Assembly (NCBI GenBank): GCA_015068175.1
Contig: SVLA01000020.1
Span: 1-19,332, forward strand
Source: Oscillospiraceae bacterium
Lineage (GTDB): Bacteria; Bacillota_A; Clostridia; Oscillospirales; Oscillospiraceae
Direction: 5' to 3'
Length of the DNA stretch: 19,332 nt
Of this stretch, positions 6,727 through 12,955 are shown piece after piece. Made by a program: the position numbers and the translations under genes. The stretch's first letter is position 1. Each line of letters opens with the position of its first letter. Below the pieces are notes generated by a model, which was not told where the DNA came from, made no database searches, and was given only the letters and a program-made list of their open reading frames with translations.

Positions 6727-6758
6727 CGGCCTCCTTCGGAAGAAGGAGGCCGATTTTT
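6727..6758. terminator. Bidirectional intrinsic terminator between convergent genes
   Basis: An 11-bp perfect stem (6727-6737 with 6742-6752), GGAA loop. The + strand continues with A then five T; the minus strand has a run of six T after the stem (6721-6726). It serves both the folate operon and the convergent CxxC-repeat gene ending at 6761. Confidence 0.9.
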
Positions 6759-6760
6759 AC

Positions 6761-7861
6761 TCAGCCGGCCAGAATTTGTTCCGGTTCGGTTTGGAGCAGG
6801 GGGATGACCAGGCACTCTTCATCACCCAAGGTGCCGATGTAGGTCACCACCAATCCCCGGGTGGGATCAAAGGTGTAGGTGGGGGTGTCGGCGTTGCGGT
6901 AGTCATAGACGGTGTAGAGGAGGATGTTGGGTTCATCCCATCCGCCCGGCTCCCGGATGCCCACGGAGATCACATAGATCCGGCAGGAATTTCCTTCGCC
7001 GCTGGAGGCCTGAACGCCGGTGACGCTCATGCCGGCGGCATAGATCGTGGCATTGCAGCGGGTACAGATGCAGTAGTGGGCGCCGTTTTCGTCGGTGCCC
7101 CATACGGTAAAGCTGTGGCCCGTGGCGGCCAGGGGATCCCGATGTTCGGCACCGCACCGCTGGCAAACATAACGCTCAAAGCCTTCCTCGTCGCAGGAGG
7201 GATACTGGGTCTCCACCAGGAGGAAATCGTGTTCCAGGGCGGGGACGATGTCCCGGCGCTCTTCTGCGCCGCAGGCGGTGCAGCAGTAGAGCTGACAGCC
7301 TTCGGTCTCACAGCCGGGGTGGATCTGCTCGGTCAGCACAAAGCTGTGGCCGGCGGCCGGCTGAATATTGCGGTCCTCGGCGTAGCCGCAGCGGCTGCAG
7401 TGATAGCGGGTACAGCCGTCGGTGGTGCAGCTTCCGGCGATCAGTTCTCCTGCGCCGAAATTATGACCCAGGGGGTCGGAGGTCTCTTCCGTGGGGATAC
7501 TCTGCTGGCCGCAGATGGCGCAGGTATACAGGCTGTAGCCATAGGTGGTGCAGGTGGCGTTGGCGCTTTCTGTCAGGACATAGTCATGGACATGGTCCGA
7601 AGGCTCCGTAGGCGGCACCGTGGGCAGGGTCGGCATGGGTGGCTCTGTGGGGTCCGTGGGGGCCGCCGTTGGCCCGGTGGGGTTTGTGGGGATGGTGGGC
7701 GCCGCGGTGGGGTCTGTGGGTACGGTGGGCGCCGTGGTGGGTTCAGGAGTGTCCGTTCCGCCGAAGAGCTGGTTGATCCGGACCAGCAGTACACAGGCCA
7801 GGACCACCACAAGGACCAGCAGGGCGCACAGAATGATGAAAGCCAGTTGTTTTTTGGTCAT
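6761..7861 (-). CDS. Membrane-anchored exported protein with Thr/Pro stalk and CxxC repeats
   Basis: 366 aa, function not recognised. N terminus: KK then a single hydrophobic helix (about 5-28), acting as signal anchor. Residues about 35-88 form a low-complexity Thr/Pro stalk of repeated PTAAPT- and PTDPT-like units. From about 90 to 290 there are four repeats of about 38-42 residues with the pattern C-x(4-5)-G-x(3)-Y-x-C-x(2)-CG ... GH (TYGYSLYTCAICGQQ, TDGCTRYHCSRCGYA, TEGCQLYCCTACGAE, EEGFERYVCQRCGAE), plus a partial fifth (YCICTRCNATI). The paired CxxC motifs suggest small zinc-ribbon-like or disulfide-bonded modules outside the membrane. The C-terminal 75 residues are a separate beta-rich domain. 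AAAGGAGG precedes the ATG. It is divergent from a lipoprotein that carries the same kind of repeat. Confidence 0.8.
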   Translation of the reverse strand: MTKKQLAFIILCALLVLVVVLACVLLVRINQLFGGTDTPEPTTAPTVPTDPTAAPTIPTNPTGPTAAPTDPTEPPMPTLPTVPPTEPSDHVHDYVLTESANATCTTYGYSLYTCAICGQQSIPTEETSDPLGHNFGAGELIAGSCTTDGCTRYHCSRCGYAEDRNIQPAAGHSFVLTEQIHPGCETEGCQLYCCTACGAEERRDIVPALEHDFLLVETQYPSCDEEGFERYVCQRCGAEHRDPLAATGHSFTVWGTDENGAHYCICTRCNATIYAAGMSVTGVQASSGEGNSCRIYVISVGIREPGGWDEPNILLYTVYDYRNADTPTYTFDPTRGLVVTYIGTLGDEECLVIPLLQTEPEQILAG

Positions 7862-7892
7862 AGCGGGGACCTCCTTTGAAAAGAATAAAACT

Positions 7893-7921
7893 ATTATACC
7901 GCTTTTTCGAAAGAAAAGCAA
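7893..7921 (-). promoter_or_regulatory. Promoter of the CxxC-repeat membrane protein
   Basis: Minus strand TTGCTT (7916-7921), 17-bp spacer, TATAAT (7893-7898), about 30 bases upstream of the start at 7861. Confidence 0.75.
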
Positions 7922-7967
7922 GTGGTAATAAAATGTGGGCATTTTGCTCCGGGATTCCGGGTTTTGC

Positions 7968-7996
7968 TTGCAATTGTTTGGCCGCTGTAGTATGAT
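7968..7996 (+). promoter_or_regulatory. Promoter of the LRR lipoprotein
   Basis: TTGCAA (7968-7973), 17-bp spacer, TATGAT (7991-7996). It is divergent from the promoter at 7893-7921; only 46 bp lie between the two -35 boxes, leaving room for a shared regulator. Confidence 0.7.
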
Positions 7997-8034
7997 GAGG
8001 TTGCTGATTTTTTCCAAAAAGGAAGGGAAACGAT

Positions 8035-9327
8035 ATGAAAAAAGTATGGATCATGATCCTGGCGGCGGCCATGGTGCTGAGTCTGTGGGCCTGCGGCAAG
8101 GATGATATACAGCCGGAGGATCCGGCCCCCACCACCTGCGAGCATAGCTATGCCGATGCCACCTGCACCGCCCCCAAGACCTGCACCAAGTGCGGTGCCA
8201 CCGAGGGTGACCCGGCGGGCCATACGCTGACCGCCGTTTGTGCGGCCTGCGGCCAGACCAATGCCGGATTTGTGGCGCTGGAGGATGCATCCTGGGTGGG
8301 CAAAGCGGAAGCAGATGGCAGTTTGACCGTGACCACCTTCTATTTCTATGAGGAGGATGGGACCCGGGGCGTGCAGATCGGCTACAACCAGTATAAGAAG
8401 CTGGAAGTGCTGGCCCAGGAAGAGGGCAGAACGGCCGAAGAGATCCGGGCGGAATATGAGGAAATGGAAATGCTCTATGAGTTCGACGGTGTGGAGTATG
8501 TCTACGACGGCTGGGGCATGGATAACTGGAGCGGCCGGACCTACACCGAAGAGAACGGGACCGTGACCGTGGAATTTTTGAGCCTGGATTGGAATGATGC
8601 GGACGAGGAAGTGTGGACCGTGGAGAAGACCGCGGTGCTGACCCGGACCGGCATGGATGAATTGACGGTCACCGGTGGCGACTACGGCAGCCTGGGTCTG
8701 GTGCTCACCGCAGAAGAAGAAACGGAAGATTTTGAGTACACGATCTGCGACGGAGAAGTAACGATCCTTAATGTTTTGACCACGGAATCGAATGTGGTTG
8801 TTCCCGCAACGATCGAGGGATGTCCCGTTACCGTTATTGGCGAGAATGCCTTTTATCAAAAGGCGAATTGCGTTTCTGTGGAATTGCCTGACTCGTTGCG
8901 ACGGATCGAAAATGGTGCGTTTTACAGATGTTCCAACCTGCAACGTATTTGCATCCCGGCCGGGGTAACGTTTGTTGGGGATGATGCCTTTTTTCGAACC
9001 GGTAGTCTGGAGCGGATCGAAGTTCAGACGGGGAATGCCGCCTATTGTGCAGTAGATGGGGTTTTGTTCAGCGCCAACAAGACGACGCTGGTGTGCTATC
9101 CTGAAGGGCGGACGGCAACAGAGTACATAGTCCCCGAGGAAGTGTTGACCATTGGGGCCGATGCCTTCGGTTATCATCCGCTGGTCCGGCGGATCGTGAT
9201 CCCCAATACTGTGGTGAATTTCCCGGAAGGACCTTTGGCGGCCATTACGGAAGAGCTGACCATTGTGGGAGAGCGTGATTCTCCCGCTGAAGCATATGCT
9301 CAAAAATGGGAAATCGCGTTTGAATAA
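8035..9327 (+). CDS. Lipoprotein with a CxxC repeat and BspA-type leucine-rich repeats
   Basis: 430 aa. A lipoprotein signal ends at C20 in VLSLWAC, so it is probably lipid-anchored outside the membrane. Residues about 35-75 hold one zinc-ribbon-like repeat (TCTKCGATEGDPAGH, then CAACGQ), the same type as in the divergent neighbour. Residues about 76-230 form an unrecognised acidic domain. From about 232 to 410 are BspA/LRR_5-type repeats: VTVIGENAFYQKANCVSVEL, then SLRRIENGAFYRCSNLQRIC, then TIGADAFGYHPLVRRIVIP. Such repeats mediate protein or host-surface contacts in other species. Codon use shifts sharply at about 8730: CTG/GCC-rich before, TTG/GTT/CGT-rich after, which suggests that the LRR part was joined to an older N-terminal half. 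The start has a GGAAGGGAAA site. Confidence 0.85.
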   Translation: MKKVWIMILAAAMVLSLWACGKDDIQPEDPAPTTCEHSYADATCTAPKTCTKCGATEGDPAGHTLTAVCAACGQTNAGFVALEDASWVGKAEADGSLTVTTFYFYEEDGTRGVQIGYNQYKKLEVLAQEEGRTAEEIRAEYEEMEMLYEFDGVEYVYDGWGMDNWSGRTYTEENGTVTVEFLSLDWNDADEEVWTVEKTAVLTRTGMDELTVTGGDYGSLGLVLTAEEETEDFEYTICDGEVTILNVLTTESNVVVPATIEGCPVTVIGENAFYQKANCVSVELPDSLRRIENGAFYRCSNLQRICIPAGVTFVGDDAFFRTGSLERIEVQTGNAAYCAVDGVLFSANKTTLVCYPEGRTATEYIVPEEVLTIGADAFGYHPLVRRIVIPNTVVNFPEGPLAAITEELTIVGERDSPAEAYAQKWEIAFE

Positions 9328-9452
9328 GGAAATTGGGGCAATCCTCAGTTTGGTCTGAAACGATGCGATAGCTACTAACAAGACCCCGAGACCGGGCTGT
9401 ATCACCCTTAGACTGACAAACGAGGTATCCCCGAGTGGGGATACCTCGTTTG
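9328..9452. other. Structured intergenic segment beside tRNA-Leu
   Basis: No gene seen. The segment contains GGTCT/AGACC arms (9352-9356 with 9381-9385) and then the long hairpin at 9416-9453. Its end abuts the 3' end of tRNA-Leu. It may be part of an interspersed intergenic element, which needs a genome-wide comparison. Confidence 0.4.
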
Positions 9453-9453
9453 T
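9416..9453. terminator. Long perfect hairpin after tRNA-Leu, probable bidirectional terminator
   Basis: A perfect 17-bp stem (9416-9432 with 9437-9453) with a GAGT loop. The stem foot touches the CCA end of tRNA-Leu. Only short T runs (GTTTGT) follow on each strand, so it is not a classical strong terminator, but its placement between the lipoprotein gene and the convergent tRNA fits termination of both. Confidence 0.6.
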
Positions 9454-9539
9454 GGTGCCGGTGACCGGGATCGAACCGGTACGCTTTTTACGGCGAGGGA
9501 TTTTAAGTCCCTTGTGTCTGCCTGTTCCACCACACCGGC
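9453..9539 (-). tRNA. tRNA-Leu(TAA)
   Basis: 87 nt including an encoded CCA (9453-9455). The acceptor stem GCCGGTG pairs with CACCGGC, followed by discriminator A. The anticodon stem AGGGA/TCCCT encloses CTTAAAA with anticodon TAA. A long variable arm and the TTCGATC T-loop are present, as expected for leucine tRNA. Confidence 0.95.
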
Positions 9540-9550
9540 GGCTATCACAA

Positions 9551-9579
9551 AGCATAGCACATTTTGCTTCGGCCGTCAA
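9551..9579 (-). promoter_or_regulatory. Promoter of tRNA-Leu
   Basis: Minus strand TTGACG (9574-9579), 17-bp spacer, TATGCT (9551-9556), twelve bases upstream of the tRNA 5' end and directly after the YfbR-like gene's stop codon. Confidence 0.68.
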
Positions 9580-9582
9580 GCC

Positions 9583-10158
9583 TTACAGTTGGTCCAGGTT
9601 CAGGGTGAAGGGGGGCAGGCAATGCTCCAGGAACCACTTCAGCTCAGGGGTGCCCTTGTCCTGCATGGCTTCCCAGGTCTGCCGGGCGGCGGTGTCGAAA
9701 TCCGTATTGCCGCCCTTCTGCTCTTCCAGGCATTTGATATGGGCCGAGAGCTTGTCGGCGGCCTTGACGATCTCGTTGACCTGAGGATCGGATTCCCGGA
9801 TCAGGGGGGCGTAGTAGAGCCGCAGAGCCTCCGGGATCATCTCCAGCAGGCGGTCCCCGGCGATCCGCTCCACCTGCTTATAGGCGGCCTTGATGTCGGC
9901 GTTGTAATACTTGATGGGGGTGGGCATATCGCCGGTGAGGGTCTCGGTGGCGTCGTGATACAAGGCGGCCACGGCGCACCGGTCCGGGTCCGGACCTTCC
10001 AGGTGCAGGATCTCCCGGCGGATCAGCGCCAGGGCATGGGCCAGCACGGCCACCTGGTGGCTGTGTTCCTGGATGTTTTCCACGAAGCTGTTGCGCATGA
10101 GACCCCAGCGGGTGATGTAGCGCATGCGTCCCATGAGGGCGTAAAATTCATTGGCCAT
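9583..10158 (-). CDS. yfbR: YfbR-like 5'-deoxynucleotidase (HD domain)
   Basis: 191 aa, similar to E. coli YfbR (about 199 aa). It dephosphorylates deoxyribonucleoside 5'-monophosphates. The HD metal site is complete: H34 in EHSHQVAVLAHALALI, H68-D69 in ALYHDATETLTGDMPTP and D135 in KAADKLSAH. R17-W18 (TRWGLMRNSF) correspond to the R18-W19 pair that reads the deoxyribose in E. coli. No membrane segment, so cytoplasmic. It is the last gene of a four-gene operon and overlaps the end of the HAD phosphatase gene by 11 bp. A role in trimming dNMPs beside replication-initiation genes is an inference from context. Confidence 0.92.
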   Translation of the reverse strand: MANEFYALMGRMRYITRWGLMRNSFVENIQEHSHQVAVLAHALALIRREILHLEGPDPDRCAVAALYHDATETLTGDMPTPIKYYNADIKAAYKQVERIAGDRLLEMIPEALRLYYAPLIRESDPQVNEIVKAADKLSAHIKCLEEQKGGNTDFDTAARQTWEAMQDKGTPELKWFLEHCLPPFTLNLDQL

Positions 10159-10807
10159 AGGTAACCTCGATAATGGATTTGATGATGGCGGGCAGATCTT
10201 CGGCCTTGTGGCAGAACCAGCGGGCGCCGGCTTTTTCCAGGTCTTCCCGGTCCCGGAACCCCCAAAGCACCGTCAGGCAGGGAGCGCCGGCGTTGCCGGC
10301 GGTGACCAGGTCCACTTCGCTGTCGCCCACGCAGATGCAGCGCTCCACGCCCAGCTCCTTCATGGCGTGACAGATCATATCCGGGGCAGGCTTCCGGGGG
10401 ATCTCCGGTGTTTCGCCCAGGGCAAAAATCCCGGGGAAATGCCGGGCGCAGAGGGCCGATGCGGTGGCGTGGGGCTTGTTGGTGATGATGGCCATGGGAT
10501 ATTCCCGGCCCAAGATCTCCAGGGCCTCCAAAATGCCGGGGTAGGGGCCGGTCTTCAGGGCGCAATGGCTCTGATAATAGGGCTTGTATACTGCCAGCAC
10601 CGCCTGGGGATCCGGGTCGTCGGCATTGCCCGGCAGAGCCAGGGTCATCTGCCGCAGGGCGCCGTTGCCTACAATGCTGCGGATATGCTCCAGGCTCCGG
10701 GGCGGGCAGCCGAATTGCGCCAGGGCGTAATTGGTGGCGTCGGTCAGGTCCCCCAGGGTGTCCAGCAGGGTGCCGTCCAGGTCCCAAATAATTCCAGTTT
10801 TCATCAT
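10148..10807 (-). CDS. HAD-family phosphatase, phosphoglycolate phosphatase-like
   Basis: 219 aa. All HAD motifs are visible: I, WDLDGTLLDT (D9 nucleophile, D11); II, IITNKPH (T109); III, K139 in PRKPAPDM; IV, VGDSEVDLVTA (D162, D166). The helical cap after motif I is of the phosphoglycolate phosphatase (Gph)/PpaX/beta-phosphoglucomutase subgroup. Substrate cannot be read from the sequence; Gph (2-phosphoglycolate, from repair of oxidised DNA ends) is the most common assignment and would fit the replication context. Two ATGs in a row at 10807 and 10804 allow either start. The start immediately follows the stop codon of the dnaC-like gene with no gap, and the end overlaps yfbR, so expression is tightly coupled. 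Confidence 0.88.
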   Translation of the reverse strand: MMKTGIIWDLDGTLLDTLGDLTDATNYALAQFGCPPRSLEHIRSIVGNGALRQMTLALPGNADDPDPQAVLAVYKPYYQSHCALKTGPYPGILEALEILGREYPMAIITNKPHATASALCARHFPGIFALGETPEIPRKPAPDMICHAMKELGVERCICVGDSEVDLVTAGNAGAPCLTVLWGFRDREDLEKAGARWFCHKAEDLPAIIKSIIEVTYGQ

Positions 10808-11791
10808 TTACAGTCCTTTATTCTTCAGGATACGGATGTCCTCACCCACAAAGGGCAGCATGGCAAAGCCGCCCCGGAGCCGGGAGGCGATCTGAGGGGA
10901 GTAGCGGCGGGCCAGCTCATCCAGGTTCAGGTTGGTGGAGAGGATCATGGGTTTGCCGGCCAGGAGCCGGTCGTTGATGAGGGTATAGAGGGTGGCGGTG
11001 ACGAACTGGCTGGGCAGTTCGGTGCCCAGGTCGTCCAGGATCAGCAGGTCGCAATCGTTCAGCCGCTCGGCGTCTTTCCTGGCCTCGGGGTCATTGCTGA
11101 ACCGGGCCTGCTCCAGCCGGGAGAAGAGGTGGCCGGCGGTCTCGTAGCGCACGGAGCAGCCACGGTCGGCCACGGCCCGGGCGATGCAGGCGGACAGGAA
11201 GGTCTTGCCCAGACCCGTGCCGCCCACGAAGAGCAGATTGCCGGAGGCGGGGGTGAAGGTGGTGGCGTAGCGGCGGCAGTTCAGAAAATTCCGTTCCATG
11301 ATCTGCCGGGGGCTGGCGCCGTATTTGCTGTCATACTGGTCGGAATAGTAATCCAGCCGGAACTGGCTGAAATTTTCCTTACCGCCGGAAAGGAGGGACA
11401 ATTCCTTTTTCTGCTCCTGCCGGCACAGCTCCAGGAGGCATTCGCACATGGTACTGCCGATGTAGCCGGAGCCGCCGCAGCGGTCGCAGATGGGGGTCTC
11501 ATCCAGAAATCCTTCCTCAAAATGGAGCTGGACCAGCCGGGAACGCTCCTGCTGAAGGTCCAGATTCTCCCGACGGATCCGGGCCATGGCGGCCTGGACA
11601 TCGGCGCCCTGGGAAAAGGCGGCCTGGGCGGCCTGGGCCATGGTCTGCCGGAGCTGATTGTCGATCTGCTGCAGCCGGGGGACCTGCTTATAGGCAATGG
11701 CCAGATGCTGGCGGTTTTCCGACTCCCGGTCGGCTTTGGCCTGGGCCAGCCGGGCCCGGGCTCTTTTTACAACTTCTGCACTGTATGCCAT
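10808..11791 (-). CDS. DnaC/DnaI-like replicative helicase loader ATPase
   Basis: 327 aa. An N-terminal helical region (about 1-95, probably coiled coil) is followed by a zinc-binding cluster (ICDRCGGSGYIGSTMCEC; C102, C105, C116, C118). The AAA+ ATPase has Walker A GGTGLGKT (190-197), Walker B LLILDDLG (249-256), and a sensor-like STNLNLDEL stretch with the arginine-rich SRLRGGF after it. This layout matches the clostridial DnaC-annotated loader (DnaI type), which places the DnaB helicase on DNA. It is directly downstream of a DnaD-domain gene, the standard pairing for primosome assembly. A GGAGGA site is upstream of the ATG at 11791, and three bases separate it from the dnaD-like stop codon. 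A phage or transposon IstB-type ATPase is less likely because of the zinc cluster and operon context. Confidence 0.92.
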   Translation of the reverse strand: MAYSAEVVKRARARLAQAKADRESENRQHLAIAYKQVPRLQQIDNQLRQTMAQAAQAAFSQGADVQAAMARIRRENLDLQQERSRLVQLHFEEGFLDETPICDRCGGSGYIGSTMCECLLELCRQEQKKELSLLSGGKENFSQFRLDYYSDQYDSKYGASPRQIMERNFLNCRRYATTFTPASGNLLFVGGTGLGKTFLSACIARAVADRGCSVRYETAGHLFSRLEQARFSNDPEARKDAERLNDCDLLILDDLGTELPSQFVTATLYTLINDRLLAGKPMILSTNLNLDELARRYSPQIASRLRGGFAMLPFVGEDIRILKNKGL

Positions 11792-11794
11792 GGA

Positions 11795-12676
11795 TCATTC
11801 CTCCTGAAGTACTTTGCGGATGGCGTCCAGTTCGGCCTGGCCCAGTTCGCCGGAAGCGCCCTTGGGCACCTCGGGTTTCCGGTCGCCGGCCCGGATATCC
11901 GCTGCGGATTTGAAGCCGGCTTCGTGCCAGCGGACCAGGATCTTGTTCATATAATTCCAGTTCAGGCCGCCCACGTTGATGCAGGTCCGTTCATAAGCCA
12001 GGGCGATGACCTCGTCGGGCAGGTCCATGTCCAGCCAGCTTTGGGCGTAGCGCTCTTCCGCGGCGGTGAGGCTGCGGCCGTGGATCTGCAGGAGGCGCAT
12101 CAGATGGCCCAATCTGGAATTGCGGAGATTCTGATTGTGGATGTAAACGGCGGCTTCCTCCAGGGTGTCAATGCCCTGCTCCGCCCAGCGGTATGCTTCC
12201 TTTTCAATGGCCCGCAGGCTGGGATTGCGGCCGGCGCCCTTCTGACGGGCCCGGTCACGGCAGAAAGAGACCAGCACGGAGATCACTTCCCCAGGCAGGC
12301 CCAGGTAGCGGATGAAGGACAGCAGGATCTTCAGCTCCTCCGTGTTCAGGCTGCGGCCCAGCAGACGCTGGACTTCGCCGTAAAGCATCCGGAAGGAGGT
12401 GTCGGTGTCCATGGCATCCAGCACATCCTTTTCGGAGTAGCTGGGGCGCTCGCCGGGGAGGATGGGACTGCGCCGGTCCTCGGGCCAGAGGCCCAACTGC
12501 CGCAATGTGGCGGCGGCGCAGGAATAGCGGCTCTGGGAAAAACGGAGGGCCTTTTCCGCGCCTTCGGGGGCATTGCCGCCGTGGATGTATAAGTACAGCA
12601 GGGCGGCATCGCCGCTGCAGCTTCCCAGGAGGCGCCGCAGATCGTTGGCGGGGATGTTCAATGCGTCAAAATTCAT
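11795..12676 (-). CDS. DnaD-domain primosome protein
   Basis: 293 aa. The N-terminal 80 residues resemble a winged-helix part. Two DnaD/DnaB-C (DDBH2) repeats follow at about 84-142 (FRMLYGEVQRLLGRSLNTEE) and about 188-258 (HLMRLLQIHGRSLTAAEERY, then LNWNYMNKILVRWHEAGFKS). The YxxxILxxWxxxGxxx pattern is the DnaD-domain hallmark that binds DNA. In Bacillota, DnaD/DnaB proteins act with the DnaI/DnaC loader and DnaA or PriA to start replication. First gene of the operon with the loader, a HAD phosphatase and YfbR. The start ATG at 12676 follows TGAGGT and has a strong promoter 30-60 bases upstream. Confidence 0.9.
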   Translation of the reverse strand: MNFDALNIPANDLRRLLGSCSGDAALLYLYIHGGNAPEGAEKALRFSQSRYSCAAATLRQLGLWPEDRRSPILPGERPSYSEKDVLDAMDTDTSFRMLYGEVQRLLGRSLNTEELKILLSFIRYLGLPGEVISVLVSFCRDRARQKGAGRNPSLRAIEKEAYRWAEQGIDTLEEAAVYIHNQNLRNSRLGHLMRLLQIHGRSLTAAEERYAQSWLDMDLPDEVIALAYERTCINVGGLNWNYMNKILVRWHEAGFKSAADIRAGDRKPEVPKGASGELGQAELDAIRKVLQEE

Positions 12677-12707
12677 GGATGTACCTCATAAATCGTCAAT
12701 TACAACC

Positions 12708-12736
12708 ATTATATCATAGTTTTTTTCCCTTCTCAA
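12708..12736 (-). promoter_or_regulatory. Promoter of the dnaD-dnaC-HAD-yfbR operon
   Basis: Minus strand TTGAGA (12731-12736), a 17-bp spacer ending TGA, and a perfect TATAAT (12708-12713). Confidence 0.78.
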
Positions 12737-12870
12737 CGGTTTTTGCACTATGAAAAAGCGAGAAAATCCACACCGTTTTTTGGATGGCTACAGCATCTTG
12801 TGGCCGGGATGCCACGGGGACACAAGGGGGGAATGGACTTCCGTCCTGAAAAGCGAAAAAAGTTCCGGAT

Positions 12871-12899
12871 TTGTATTGTACTTTGCCGAAAAGTATGAT
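12871..12899 (+). promoter_or_regulatory. Promoter of the gene starting at 12956
   Basis: TTGTAT (12871-12876), 17-bp spacer, TATGAT (12894-12899). It is divergent from the dnaD promoter; the 134 bp between the two promoters hold no gene, only a weak CTTGTG/CACAAG pairing (12797-12802 with 12821-12826). Confidence 0.6.
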
Positions 12900-12955
12900 A
12901 AAAATAAATTGTAAGGATCAAAACCACGGAAAAAAGCGGAAAGGAGAAGAGGAAT

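Noticed and set aside
7894..9579. Minus-strand open frame of over 560 codons opposite the LRR lipoprotein
   Set aside because: It runs through tRNA-Leu and the hairpin and is antisense to a gene with a clear lipoprotein signal and LRRs.
10151..12592. Very long open frame on the + strand (over 800 codons) across the dnaD-dnaC-HAD region
   Set aside because: It is the antisense shadow of four well-recognised minus-strand genes in GC-rich DNA; its protein is low-complexity Gly/Gln/Val-rich without domains or a ribosome binding site.
12797..12826. CTTGTG/CACAAG pairing as a terminator or operator
   Set aside because: The stem is short with competing inner pairing and no T run, and it lies between divergent promoters, where no terminator is needed.
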